This document shows positions 1 through 7,751 of a DNA stretch of 41,264 nt, piece after piece (position 1 is the first letter of the stretch; every line of letters begins with the position of its first letter). The position numbers and the translations under genes are program-made. Source of the DNA: Planctomycetota bacterium (GTDB lineage: Bacteria; Planctomycetota; Phycisphaerae; Phycisphaerales; SM1A02); assembly GCA_022568135.1 (NCBI GenBank), contig JADFFQ010000038.1, positions 1 to 41,264 of the forward strand, written 5' to 3'. The notes under the pieces are model-generated. The model saw only the letters and a program-made list of their open reading frames with translations. It ran no database searches and was not told the origin of the DNA.

Positions 1-29
1 GGGCGGCATCGTGAAACCACCCGGTTACT

Positions 30-941
30 TCAGCAGCGCCCCTTCTTGGCCTGCCCGGGCGGGCAGAAGCCGCCGCGACGATGATCGCGGTAGCGTCGAG
101 CGGGGTAGTCATAGTGCCGCTCCACAACCAGATAGCCGGCGTGGTCGTCATATTGAATGGAGACGTTTTCCGATCGCCAACCGACGAGAAGATAGCTCTC
201 AGCATCGATCCAGAAGGTCTGCAAGCCGGATCGATAGAGATCCGGTTCATCTCTCTCGTATACCTGTCTCTTGAGGCGATAGGTACGTTTCCCGCGGTAA
301 GTCTCAGCCTGAACCGGCACGAGCGTCGCCCGGGCCACGATCTTCTTTAACCCATCCGCCTCGTTGCTATCGTCCCCGAGCCACCTCTGAAAGAACTCAG
401 CGGTTGCGCACACGTTCGTCTTCAGTTCCTCAAACAAACTGCTTGGAAGCGTCGGATCGTCATATCCGCATCTGTGCGGGCTTTCATACTTCGCGGTTCG
501 GTAATCATCGAGCACCGGATACCACTGCCGCTCAACGATCGTTGGCACGCCCTCATCGACCGTGAGCGAGACCTCCGTGACGGGCTGGGACATCTCACCC
601 TTCCACATTTTGACCAGATAGGAATCTCTCGTCATTAAGGCCCAGATGCGAACATCGACCGCGGCGACTTCATCCTTGTGATCGGCGATCGCTGCCAGCG
701 CACTGCGCTGCGGTCCCTGGCCACCGTCGTCGCGCTCCGGGTCGATCTCTCGGCGGAGGAAGGACACACGCTGCTCAGAGCGCACCTCAAGGCGATCCAG
801 GCTTGCCAAGCTGCTCCGGAACTTCTCGGCGAGTTCAGCAGCCGTGTAGGTGTTGCTCTGGCATCCGGCACCTACTGCTACTGACAGGATCAGGTACGCC
901 ACGACGCACGCAGCATTTCGAGTAGTCGGCAGAGTCACCAT
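30..941 (-). CDS. Putative exported lipoprotein of unknown function
   Basis: A 303-residue protein whose N-terminus has a hydrophobic stretch ending in V-G-A-G-C around residue 27, a good lipobox, so it is probably lipidated and anchored in a membrane facing the periplasm. The rest is soluble and rich in charged residues and Trp/Tyr; the body (measured Trp/Tyr strands, a long beta-rich second half) could resemble LolA/LolB-type lipoprotein folds, but I do not recognise the family. The ATG at 941 is preceded by a purine-rich AAGAAGGG about nine bases upstream. It is transcribed away from the pyruvate dehydrogenase operon and nothing ties it to that pathway. The C-terminus is basic and ends with a Lys/Arg-rich stretch. 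Confidence 0.7.
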   Translation of the reverse strand: MVTLPTTRNAACVVAYLILSVAVGAGCQSNTYTAAELAEKFRSSLASLDRLEVRSEQRVSFLRREIDPERDDGGQGPQRSALAAIADHKDEVAAVDVRIWALMTRDSYLVKMWKGEMSQPVTEVSLTVDEGVPTIVERQWYPVLDDYRTAKYESPHRCGYDDPTLPSSLFEELKTNVCATAEFFQRWLGDDSNEADGLKKIVARATLVPVQAETYRGKRTYRLKRQVYERDEPDLYRSGLQTFWIDAESYLLVGWRSENVSIQYDDHAGYLVVERHYDYPARRYRDHRRGGFCPPGQAKKGRC

Positions 942-1120
942 CTTGTCGTGCCCTTCTTCGCCGTCGACATTTTACACATCGGAACGTGGCGCAGCCAGCA
1001 CGGGGGCCGATGCCCGCCTGGGGCGGTGATTCGCTACAATAGGTTGTCGGTCGGGGCGAAGCCTCGGCCGTCGATTCCGGCCCCGGGCATACTGCCTGGG
1101 GGTTCGTGAGGAAACCCGGC

Positions 1121-2293
1121 ATGCCGATCAAGACCGTGCTCCAAACAAAAGTCGAACACATCTCGATTCTCGATGAGCACGGCGCCTTCGACGCGAAGCT
1201 CGGCAAGGATCTCATCAGCGACGAGGACGTGGTCAAGCTCTATGAGCACATGATCGTCTGCCGGCGCTTCGATGAGATCGCATTCAAGTTGCAGCGATCG
1301 GGGCGGATGGGAACGTATCCGGAGAACCGGGGCCAGGAGGCGGCGTCGCTCGGGGCCGTGTACGCTCTTCGAAAAGATGACTGGTTGGTGCCCTGCTACC
1401 GCGAGAACCCCGGTCTGTTCTGGCGGGGGCTGCCCATGGAGTACATCCTGCTGCACTGGATGGGCGACGAGCGCGGCAATCAGATCCCCGATGGTCTGTA
1501 CATGACGCCGCAGGCCATCCCCATCGGAACCCAGATGCTGCACGCGGTCGGCCTCGCCTGGGCCGGCAAGTACCGAGGCGAGGATCGCATCGCCTGTACG
1601 TTCTTCGGCGACGGGGCGACCAGCGAGGGCGACTGCCACGAAGCGCTGAACTTCGCCGCCAATCTCGATCTGCCCGTGGTCTTTGTGTGTCAGAACAATG
1701 GATGGGCCATCTCCGTACCGGCGAAGATGCAGTGCTCCGCCCCGACGATCGCTCAGCGCGGCCTAGCCTACGGCATGGCGTGCGTGCAGTGCGATGGCAA
1801 CGACATTTTCGCGATGGTCAAGGTTGTTCGCGACGCGGCCGAACTCGCTCGTCGCAGCCATCGTCCCACGTTCATCGAGGCTGTGACCTACCGTTTGGGC
1901 GACCATACCACCGCGGACGATGCCCGCCGTTACCGCGATGCCGCCGAAGTCGAGATGTGGAAGAAGCGAGATCCGCTGATTCGACTGCGCAAGTACCTCG
2001 TCGATCGCAATCAATGGGACGATGAGAAGGAACGATCCTTGCAGGCCGACGCCAAAGAGCAGGTCGCCGCGGCCGTCAAACGGGCTGAGGAAATCGCCGC
2101 GCCACGCACCACCGATATGTTCGACTCCCTGTACGCCCAGCTTCCCGATCAGCTGCGCATCCAACGGGCAACGCTGCGCACCGCCAGCCTCGGCCAGGAC
2201 CCGTCACAGCTCGAAGATACGGGCACCGAGTTTAGCCGCGAGCTGAAGGCGAGCGCTAGTTCTCGCACGCGCTCCCCTGCGGGTCGCGGCTAA
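1121..2293 (+). CDS. pdhA: Pyruvate dehydrogenase E1 component, alpha subunit
   Basis: Thiamine-diphosphate enzyme that decarboxylates pyruvate and reductively acetylates the lipoyl group of E2, working as a heterotetramer with the beta subunit in the cytoplasm. The thiamine diphosphate motif is visible: G-D-G-A at about residue 163, ending in N-N-G-W some 27 residues later. The length (390 aa) fits E1 alpha of the alpha/beta type. I chose ATG 1121 over GTG 1106 because GAGGAA at 1109-1114 is well spaced before it. A TACAAT at 1035-1040 could be the -10 box, but no convincing -35 is present. The beta-subunit gene follows within 30 bases. A branched-chain 2-oxoacid or acetoin dehydrogenase is the alternative; the E2 gene downstream does not settle the substrate. 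Confidence 0.9.
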   Translation: MPIKTVLQTKVEHISILDEHGAFDAKLGKDLISDEDVVKLYEHMIVCRRFDEIAFKLQRSGRMGTYPENRGQEAASLGAVYALRKDDWLVPCYRENPGLFWRGLPMEYILLHWMGDERGNQIPDGLYMTPQAIPIGTQMLHAVGLAWAGKYRGEDRIACTFFGDGATSEGDCHEALNFAANLDLPVVFVCQNNGWAISVPAKMQCSAPTIAQRGLAYGMACVQCDGNDIFAMVKVVRDAAELARRSHRPTFIEAVTYRLGDHTTADDARRYRDAAEVEMWKKRDPLIRLRKYLVDRNQWDDEKERSLQADAKEQVAAAVKRAEEIAAPRTTDMFDSLYAQLPDQLRIQRATLRTASLGQDPSQLEDTGTEFSRELKASASSRTRSPAGRG

Positions 2294-2319
2294 ACTTGCC
2301 GACACCAGGTTCCCCCCCA

Positions 2320-3288
2320 ATGGCCAACCTTACTCTCGTACAAGCCATCAACCTTGCTCTGGTCCAGGAAATGGAGAAGGACGATCGCGTCATTGTCCTG
2401 GGCGAAGATGTGGGGATAAACGGCGGCGTGTTCCGCGTCACCGAAGGCCTGTACAAGAGGTTCGGCCCAAATCGCGTCGTGGACACCCCCCTGGCCGAGT
2501 CGGGCATCATCGGCGCATCCATCGGCCTGGCCATGGCCGGGCTGCGCCCCGTACCGGAGATTCAATTCGAAGGATTCCTTGCCCCGGCCTACGACCAGTT
2601 GTGCACCCATGCGGCTCGGATGCGGACCCGAACCAGAGGCGCCTTGACGGTGCCCATGACCGTGCGAGTTCCCGTGGGCGGTGGTATTCATGCACCTGAG
2701 CTGCACAGCGACAGCCCCGCCGCCTTCTACGTGCATCAACCCGGCCTCAAGGTCGTTGTGCCCGCGACACCATACGACGCCAAGGGCCTGCTCATCAGCG
2801 CCATCCGCGACCCCGATCCGATCCTCTTCTTCGAACCCAAACGCTTGTACCGCGCGTTCCGTGAGGAGGTTCCCGAAGATGAATACACCGTTCCCATCGG
2901 CAAGGCCAGAGTGGTGATCCCCGGCGACGAGATCACGGTGATCTCCTGGGGCGCGCCGGTCGTCCAGTGCGTCACCGCGATCGAACAATCAGACCAATCC
3001 ATCGAGCTGATCGACCTGCGGACGATCTATCCGCTGGACACCGAGGCAATCGTCAACTCGGTGAGGAAGACCGGCCGGGCCGTCATCGTCCATGAGGCGC
3101 CCAAGACCGCCGGCCTCGGCGCCGAAGTCGCCAGCCGAATCATGGAGCACTGCTTCCTGTACCTGGAGGCCCCGATCCAGCGCGTGACCGGCTTCGACAC
3201 CGTCATGCCCTATTACAAGCTCGAACTCGAATACCTACCGGAAGCCGAGCGCATCCGCAAAGCCATCCAAGAAGTCGCCGCGTACTGA
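2320..3288 (+). CDS. pdhB: Pyruvate dehydrogenase E1 component, beta subunit
   Basis: Partner of the upstream alpha subunit; together they form the two thiamine-diphosphate active sites. The transketolase-type pyrimidine domain occupies the first half, with the conserved G-E-D-V-G and the F-G-P-x-R-V-x-D-T-P-L-x-E stretch near the N-terminus, and the C-terminal transketolase domain includes the I-D-L-R-T-I-Y-P-L-D motif near residue 235. Length (322 aa) is normal. The frame is open back to a TTG at 2296, but ATG 2320 begins the conserved sequence (M-A-N-L-T-L-V-Q-A-I-N), so it is preferred. The gene is followed directly by the inverted repeat of an inserted cassette, so the operon link to the E2 gene is interrupted. 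Confidence 0.92.
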   Translation: MANLTLVQAINLALVQEMEKDDRVIVLGEDVGINGGVFRVTEGLYKRFGPNRVVDTPLAESGIIGASIGLAMAGLRPVPEIQFEGFLAPAYDQLCTHAARMRTRTRGALTVPMTVRVPVGGGIHAPELHSDSPAAFYVHQPGLKVVVPATPYDAKGLLISAIRDPDPILFFEPKRLYRAFREEVPEDEYTVPIGKARVVIPGDEITVISWGAPVVQCVTAIEQSDQSIELIDLRTIYPLDTEAIVNSVRKTGRAVIVHEAPKTAGLGAEVASRIMEHCFLYLEAPIQRVTGFDTVMPYYKLELEYLPEAERIRKAIQEVAAY

Positions 3289-3299
3289 CTCCGTATGAA

Positions 3300-3770
3300 C
3301 TCACCGCAGAGGCGCAGAGAACGCAGAGGGAAAGTACAGAATGGGTCTCGATGATTATCCTCATAAGGAGTTAACCAGTGACATCATCGGCGCCGCGATG
3401 GAAGTGCACAAAGCGCTTGGGCCAGGACTGCTCGAGTCAGCATATGAATTCTGCCTTGCAGATGAGTTGCAGCGCCGAGGTATTCACTTTCGGCACCAGG
3501 TTGACTTGCCTGTTGAATACAAGGGTCGGCGGCTGAATTGCGGCTATCGGTTGGACTTTCTGATCGAGAACAACGTGATTGTCGAACTTAAGTGTGTCGA
3601 GAAGATTATGCCGATTCACGAGGCGCAGTTATTGACCTACTTGCGTTTAGCGCAGAAGACCGTAGGCTTGTTGATCAACTTCAATGTTGCGATGCTCCGG
3701 AATGGGATTGTCCGCAAAGTTCTCTCAAGCCCCTCCTTCGTCTCTGCGTCCTCTGCGCCTCTGCGGTGAG
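3300..3770 (+). mobile_element. Putative small mobile cassette with inverted-repeat ends carrying a GxxExxY gene
   Basis: The stretches 3300-3329 and 3741-3770 are inverted repeats of each other, matching at 28 of 30 positions. Each is built of short CGCAGAG/CTCTGCG units. Between them lies one complete gene, whose last codons and stop are provided by the right-hand repeat. The unit separates pdhB from pdhC, genes that normally sit side by side. I see no clear target-site duplication and no transposase, so mobility is inferred from the structure and position. Confidence 0.5.
3341..3769 (+). CDS. GxxExxY family protein (PD-(D/E)xK nuclease-like)
   Basis: A 142-residue protein with the signature G-L-L-E-S-A-Y at residues 29-35, after which the family is named. 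A PD-(D/E)xK-like core follows: Asp72 in the Y-R-L-D-F stretch, then V-E-L-K with Glu82 and Lys84, and Gln96 further on. Such cores usually bind a metal and cut DNA, but no activity has been firmly assigned to this family as far as I know. The ATG at 3341 lies just inside the left inverted repeat, with AGGGAAAG upstream. The C-terminal dozen residues (S/A/P rich) are translated from the right-hand repeat, so the repeat is part of the gene. No relation to its pyruvate dehydrogenase neighbours is expected. Confidence 0.85.
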   Translation: MGLDDYPHKELTSDIIGAAMEVHKALGPGLLESAYEFCLADELQRRGIHFRHQVDLPVEYKGRRLNCGYRLDFLIENNVIVELKCVEKIMPIHEAQLLTYLRLAQKTVGLLINFNVAMLRNGIVRKVLSSPSFVSASSAPLR

Positions 3771-3798
3771 ATTCTGAAGCAGCGACAAGCACACCACT

Positions 3799-5115
3799 AT
3801 GGTCATCACGCAACCGGCTGACAAGTCTCATTTCATTCTCCCGGACCTGGGCGAAGGCGTGGCCGAGGCCGAGCTGATCCGCTGGAAGATCAAGCCCGGC
3901 GATCAAGTCCAAGAGCATCAGACGCTGGCGGAGATGGAAACCGACAAGGCCCTGGTCGAAGTGCCCAGCCCTTGGTCCGGCGTGATCAAGCAACTGCACG
4001 GCAAGGAGGGCGATGTCATCCCGGTCGGGAGCGTGCTGGTGACCTACGAGGCGGCGGATGGCTCAACCGGCGCAGCCGGCGCTCCGCAGAAGACCGGGCG
4101 GCCCCAGAGTGAGTCCGCGGACGCCGGCACAGTCGTGGGATCGGTGGACACCGGGCTGACGGTCTCCGATCGCCTCACCCGTGGCCGGAGTGACGAGCTG
4201 GCCGTAGCGGTGCCGGCCAAGGCGCTGGCCACGCCCGCCGTTCGCCGCATCGCCCGCGAGCAACGCGCCGAGATCGACCAGGTGCCGGGCACCGGCCGGG
4301 GCGGCCGCGTCACCGCTGCGGACGTCTATGCGTTCGCCGGAGGCTCTGGGGCCGGCCCCGTGATGCCATCACCGCCCGAAGCCGCGCCGCCGCTGCCCGC
4401 GGTCCGCCCCGACGAAACCGGGGTCGTCCAACGCATCCCGTTCCGCGGGATCCGCCGAAAGATTGCCCAGGCGCTGGAGCGATCGGTGAGGACCGCCGTC
4501 CACTTCACCGTGACCGACGAAGCCGACGTGACCAACCTCGATCAGAGGCGGGCTGAGTACGATGCCGGACCCGACCGCAAGCTCAGCTTCCTTCCAATCG
4601 TGATCACCGCGGTGTGCAAGGCCTTGAAGCACCATCCGGCGGTGAACGCCAACGTCGATGACGAGAAGCAGCAGATCCTCATCAAGGGTGTGATCAACCT
4701 CGGCTGCGCGGTGGACACGGAGCATGGGCTGATGGTTCCGGTCATCCGCGATGCGGACAAGCTCAGCATCGCCCGACTCGCCGACGCCGTCGCCGATGTG
4801 GCGCAGCGCTGCCGCGACCGCACGATTGGGCGCGAAGAGCTCATCGGCGGGACGTTCACGATCACGAATGTCGGTAGCTTCGGCGGGATGTACGCCACGC
4901 CTATTATCAATTATCCCGAGGTCGCTATACTCGCCGTCGGCCGGGTCAAGGAGCGGGTGCTGGTCAAGAACGGCATGTTTTACGCGGGCAAGATCATGCC
5001 GCTGAGCCTTGCCTGCGATCACCGAGTCGTCGATGGGGCCGAAGGGGCACGGTTCCTGGGCACGGTAATCAAATGCCTGGAGGATCCCGAACCGCTTTTC
5101 GCGCGAGGACAATGA
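3799..5115 (+). CDS. pdhC: Dihydrolipoamide acetyltransferase, E2 of pyruvate dehydrogenase
   Basis: Core of the 2-oxoacid dehydrogenase complex: carries acetyl groups on a lipoyl lysine and transfers them to CoA. Domains in order: one lipoyl domain (about 10-85, lipoylated Lys50 in E-T-D-K-A), a linker rich in Ala/Pro, a peripheral-subunit-binding domain (about 144-178, A-T-P-A-V-R-R-I-A-R-E), a second linker, then the catalytic domain ending with D-H-R-V-V-D-G (His408, Asp412). At 438 aa it is a standard single-lipoyl E2. The ribosome-binding site before ATG 3799 is weak, perhaps because the inserted cassette displaced the original one. No E3 (lipoamide dehydrogenase) gene lies in the window. 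The next small gene starts two bases after the stop. Confidence 0.92.
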   Translation: MVITQPADKSHFILPDLGEGVAEAELIRWKIKPGDQVQEHQTLAEMETDKALVEVPSPWSGVIKQLHGKEGDVIPVGSVLVTYEAADGSTGAAGAPQKTGRPQSESADAGTVVGSVDTGLTVSDRLTRGRSDELAVAVPAKALATPAVRRIAREQRAEIDQVPGTGRGGRVTAADVYAFAGGSGAGPVMPSPPEAAPPLPAVRPDETGVVQRIPFRGIRRKIAQALERSVRTAVHFTVTDEADVTNLDQRRAEYDAGPDRKLSFLPIVITAVCKALKHHPAVNANVDDEKQQILIKGVINLGCAVDTEHGLMVPVIRDADKLSIARLADAVADVAQRCRDRTIGREELIGGTFTITNVGSFGGMYATPIINYPEVAILAVGRVKERVLVKNGMFYAGKIMPLSLACDHRVVDGAEGARFLGTVIKCLEDPEPLFARGQ

Positions 5116-5116
5116 G

Positions 5117-5344
5117 ATGCCGGACCCCCGCAAAATCAAGGCAATGCGCAAGCCGTATCACCTTGATCGGAGCTGCTTCATCCTCGTGGACTCCCTCGTA
5201 GAGGCACATGCCGAGGATTGCGCGTTCTGGCAGTCCGCAACGCCCCAGCAGCGAATGCGTCACGTGGAACACTTGCGTCGGGTCAACTATGGAACGCATC
5301 GAGCTACACAGCGACTTCAAAGAGTTCTTGAGATTTCTGAATGA
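5117..5344 (+). CDS. Small conserved protein paired with a nucleotidyltransferase
   Basis: A 75-residue, basic, helix-rich protein. I recognise the general pattern (K-A-M-R-K-P near the start, a V-D-S-x-x-E-A segment, then W-x-S-x-T-P-x-x-R-x-x-H-V-E-x-L-R-x-x-N-Y-G) as a small protein often encoded just before a nucleotidyltransferase in planctomycetes, cyanobacteria and others, but it has no function known to me. Its last 56 bases overlap the start of the nucleotidyltransferase gene, so the two are probably translationally coupled. The start is two bases after the E2 stop codon, so it may ride on the pdh transcript. A role as the antitoxin-like or partner subunit of the next gene is inference from the overlap. 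Confidence 0.7.
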   Translation: MPDPRKIKAMRKPYHLDRSCFILVDSLVEAHAEDCAFWQSATPQQRMRHVEHLRRVNYGTHRATQRLQRVLEISE

Positions 5345-5738
5345 CGCGGACGCGCGGTATCTCATCATCAGCGGATATGCGGTCGCCTATCATGGCTACC
5401 CAAGAGCTACGAATGATCTTGACCTGTGGATCGCTTCCGACCCAGACAATATCCGAAAAGTTGGTGACGTGTTGAGGAGATTCGGCTTCACTGATCCGAC
5501 CGTGACACAGCAATGGATGAGCGACCCTCGCAAAATGTTGTGCATGGGATATCCACCGGTTCGGATCGAGGTTCGCACTGAAATTGCCGGCGTAAGCTTT
5601 CAGGAAGCCCACCCGCGTCGAGTCGATGACACGATTGATGACGTTGAGGTGCATCTGATCGGGCTGCATGAACTCAAGAAGAACAAGCGGGCCGCAGGGC
5701 GACACAAGGACTTAGCCGATCTCGAGAACCTGCCCTGA
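5289..5738 (+). CDS. Minimal nucleotidyltransferase (DUF6036-like)
   Basis: A 149-residue nucleotidyltransferase-fold protein. The helix-turn motif S-G-Y-A-V (residues 29-33) is followed by the acidic pair D-L-D (Asp43, Asp45), which binds metal in this superfamily; a conserved tail N-K-R-A-A-G-R-H-K-D-L-A-D-L occurs near the C-terminus. These minimal transferases move a nucleotide onto a protein or RNA, and several are toxins or antitoxins; the target here is unknown. The frame is open from 5208, but ATG 5289 starts the conserved part and lies inside the preceding small gene. Name and family are from the sequence pattern; toxin-antitoxin function is inference. Confidence 0.8.
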   Translation: MERIELHSDFKEFLRFLNDADARYLIISGYAVAYHGYPRATNDLDLWIASDPDNIRKVGDVLRRFGFTDPTVTQQWMSDPRKMLCMGYPPVRIEVRTEIAGVSFQEAHPRRVDDTIDDVEVHLIGLHELKKNKRAAGRHKDLADLENLP

Positions 5739-5765
5739 CCCGAAAGATTGCTCCACTTCCGATCC

Positions 5766-7133
5766 ATGACGAAGATGGCGCCGAAGACCAGCTTCCCGGC
5801 CGATGACCGCTCCTCGATTGCTACCGCACTTCGGGAGCGTTTCGACCGAAAGACCGCAACCATTGCCGTGGTCGGCCTGGGCTATGTGGGGCTGCCTCTG
5901 GTGCGCGCGGTGCACAATGCCGGCTTCCGCACGATCGGGTTTGACACCGACACAACCAAGATCAGCACGCTGCGGCAGGGCGGCAGCTATCTTCACCACC
6001 TCGGCGAAGAGCTGGCCAGGACTCTGGCCGCGTCTGAGAGGTTCGAGGCGACCTCAAACCCCAAGAGCCTCGCGGCCGCCGATGCTATTCTGATGTGCGT
6101 GCCCACGCCATTGGGCCCGCATCGCGAACCCGACCTCAGCTTTGTGCTCGACAGCACCAAGATGATCGCCACGATGCTGCGCAAAGGCCAGCTTGTGGTG
6201 CTCGAGTCGACAACCTACCCCGGCACGACCCGAGACGAACTGTTGCCGATTCTTCAAGCCACCGGCCTGCGATGCGGTGAAGACTTCTTCCTTGCCTACA
6301 GCCCCGAGCGCGAAGACCCCGGTCGAGCCGACCACACCACCAGCTCGATCCCCAAGCTGGTCGGCGGCGTGGACGAGCCCAGTTCCGAGATGGCCGTCGC
6401 GTTGTACAGCAATTTGGTCAGCCAGGTACATCGTGTTGCCTCAGCCGAAATTGCCGAAGCGGCGAAACTGCTCGAAAACATCTACCGCGCGGTCAATATC
6501 GCACTGGTCAACGAAATGAAGATGCTGCTGGCCGATATGGACATCGATATCTGGGAGGTGATCCAGGCCGCCTCGACCAAGCCGTTCGGGTTCCAGCCGT
6601 TCTACCCCGGGCCGGGCCTCGGCGGCCATTGCATCCCCATCGATCCGTTCTATTTGACCTGGAAGGCGAAGTCGATCGGCCGCAGCACGAAGTTCATCGA
6701 GCTGGCCGGGGAGATCAACGCCCAGATGCCCACCTATGTGGTGTCGCAACTCATTTCGGCGCTGAACGACCGCGGCCGGGCGCTGCGTGACACCAAGGTC
6801 CTCGTCATCGGGATCGCCTACAAGCCGAATATCGACGACATTCGCGAAAGCCCCGCCGCCGAGATCATCGAGCTGCTGTGGTCGGGCGGAGTAGTGGTGA
6901 CGTATCACGATCCTCACGTGCCCGCCTTCCCCAAGATGCGCGATCACCAGATCGATCTGGCCTCCGTGCCGCTCACTGAGCAGACGCTCCAAGAGCACGA
7001 TTGCGTGCTGATCGTCACCAACCACGACGCGATTGATTATGAGCTGATCGCCCGGCATGCCAAACTCATCATCGACACCCGCCATGCCATGGCAAAGGTA
7101 AAGGACGTCCATGCGCCAGTTGTGCAGTCCTAA
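5766..7133 (+). CDS. wbpA: Nucleotide-sugar dehydrogenase (UDP-N-acetylglucosamine 6-dehydrogenase type)
   Basis: NAD-dependent enzyme that oxidises the C6 hydroxyl of a UDP-hexose or UDP-HexNAc to a carboxylate, giving an acidic sugar for surface polysaccharide. The N-terminal NAD site shows G-L-G-Y-V-G at residues 37-42, the catalytic cysteine is Cys289 in G-G-H-C-I-P-I-D-P, and the C-terminal UDP-binding domain contains Y-K-P-N-I-D-D-I-R-E-S-P. The S-P-E-R-E-D-P-G stretch is typical of the WbpA/TviB branch (UDP-GlcNAc or UDP-GalNAc) rather than UDP-glucose dehydrogenase; the exact substrate is not certain. ATG 5766 is chosen over TTG 5748; ATG 5775 is possible. It is the first sugar gene of the region. 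Confidence 0.88.
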   Translation: MTKMAPKTSFPADDRSSIATALRERFDRKTATIAVVGLGYVGLPLVRAVHNAGFRTIGFDTDTTKISTLRQGGSYLHHLGEELARTLAASERFEATSNPKSLAAADAILMCVPTPLGPHREPDLSFVLDSTKMIATMLRKGQLVVLESTTYPGTTRDELLPILQATGLRCGEDFFLAYSPEREDPGRADHTTSSIPKLVGGVDEPSSEMAVALYSNLVSQVHRVASAEIAEAAKLLENIYRAVNIALVNEMKMLLADMDIDIWEVIQAASTKPFGFQPFYPGPGLGGHCIPIDPFYLTWKAKSIGRSTKFIELAGEINAQMPTYVVSQLISALNDRGRALRDTKVLVIGIAYKPNIDDIRESPAAEIIELLWSGGVVVTYHDPHVPAFPKMRDHQIDLASVPLTEQTLQEHDCVLIVTNHDAIDYELIARHAKLIIDTRHAMAKVKDVHAPVVQS

Positions 7134-7178
7134 GAGGTGTTACCCCGCCGTGTGCCGAATGACTTCAAGGAGCAGGCG

Positions 7179-7643
7179 ATGAGTTGGAATTTTGATCGAT
7201 TCTTGAAATCACAGATTGGATTCTTCCAGAGACGCACGCTATTTCGCCATGCAATCAAAGCTTTTCGCACAGATCTGCTGCCAGTCGAATACGAATCTAT
7301 AGAAGAGCTCATGCACGGATTTGGCTGGGCGGCAGATCGAAATATGAATCGCGTTCCGGAATCTGATTGTCTTTCCATCCTAGTGCTAACACCATTCAGA
7401 GTTGTAATCGGCGGTGGACGACTCACATGTGACATCAGCTATGAAGAAATTGAGGATTGCTTCTGGCAGCAGAACGATCTTTGCATTAGTGTGAGGTCTG
7501 AAGATTCGGAATATGCAGGGATACGCTTCGAGCCAATGTCACAAAAGTGGACGGATGGGCGCCGAAAGCTGTTCAGGCATTTGGTAATGGAGCATGTTCG
7601 GGCAGCGAACGCCAACGGACGGAAGGAAAGTCAGACGCGCTGA
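7179..7643 (+). CDS. Hypothetical protein, AT-rich orphan
   Basis: A 154-residue protein I do not recognise. It has no signal peptide or membrane segment. The middle (about 65-130) alternates hydrophobic residues in short strands, and could be a pleckstrin-homology-like barrel as in small bacterial bPH proteins, but that is a guess. ATG 7179 has AAGGAG at 7167-7172, six bases upstream, and so is preferred to the upstream in-frame TTG. Codons end in A or T far more often than in the genes on either side, which suggests recent acquisition. It sits between two sugar/hydrolase genes in the same direction and ends close to the 9-bp tandem repeat. Confidence 0.6.
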   Translation: MSWNFDRFLKSQIGFFQRRTLFRHAIKAFRTDLLPVEYESIEELMHGFGWAADRNMNRVPESDCLSILVLTPFRVVIGGGRLTCDISYEEIEDCFWQQNDLCISVRSEDSEYAGIRFEPMSQKWTDGRRKLFRHLVMEHVRAANANGRKESQTR

Positions 7644-7690
7644 TTCCCGCTCCCTCGCCCTGATTTCTCTCAGATGAATCCTTGTCCTGC

Positions 7691-7726
7691 CCTCTGTGTC
7701 CTCTGTGTCCTCTGTGTCCTCTGTGG
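7691..7726 (+). repeat. Four tandem copies of a 9-bp unit (CCTCTGTGT)
   Basis: Units begin at 7691, 7700, 7709 and 7718; the last ends in GG. They lie in the gap between the AT-rich orphan and the metallo-hydrolase gene. The unit resembles the CTCTGCG units bounding the cassette at 3300-3770. Confidence 0.9.
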
Positions 7727-7751
7727 TGAATGATCTCGACGAGATGCGCCC

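Noticed and set aside
5117-5766. Lipoamide dehydrogenase (E3) gene after E2.
   Set aside because: The small genes here have none of the flavin or NAD motifs; E3 must be elsewhere.
7691-7726. Possible CRISPR array.
   Set aside because: The units are 9 bp, directly joined and without spacers.
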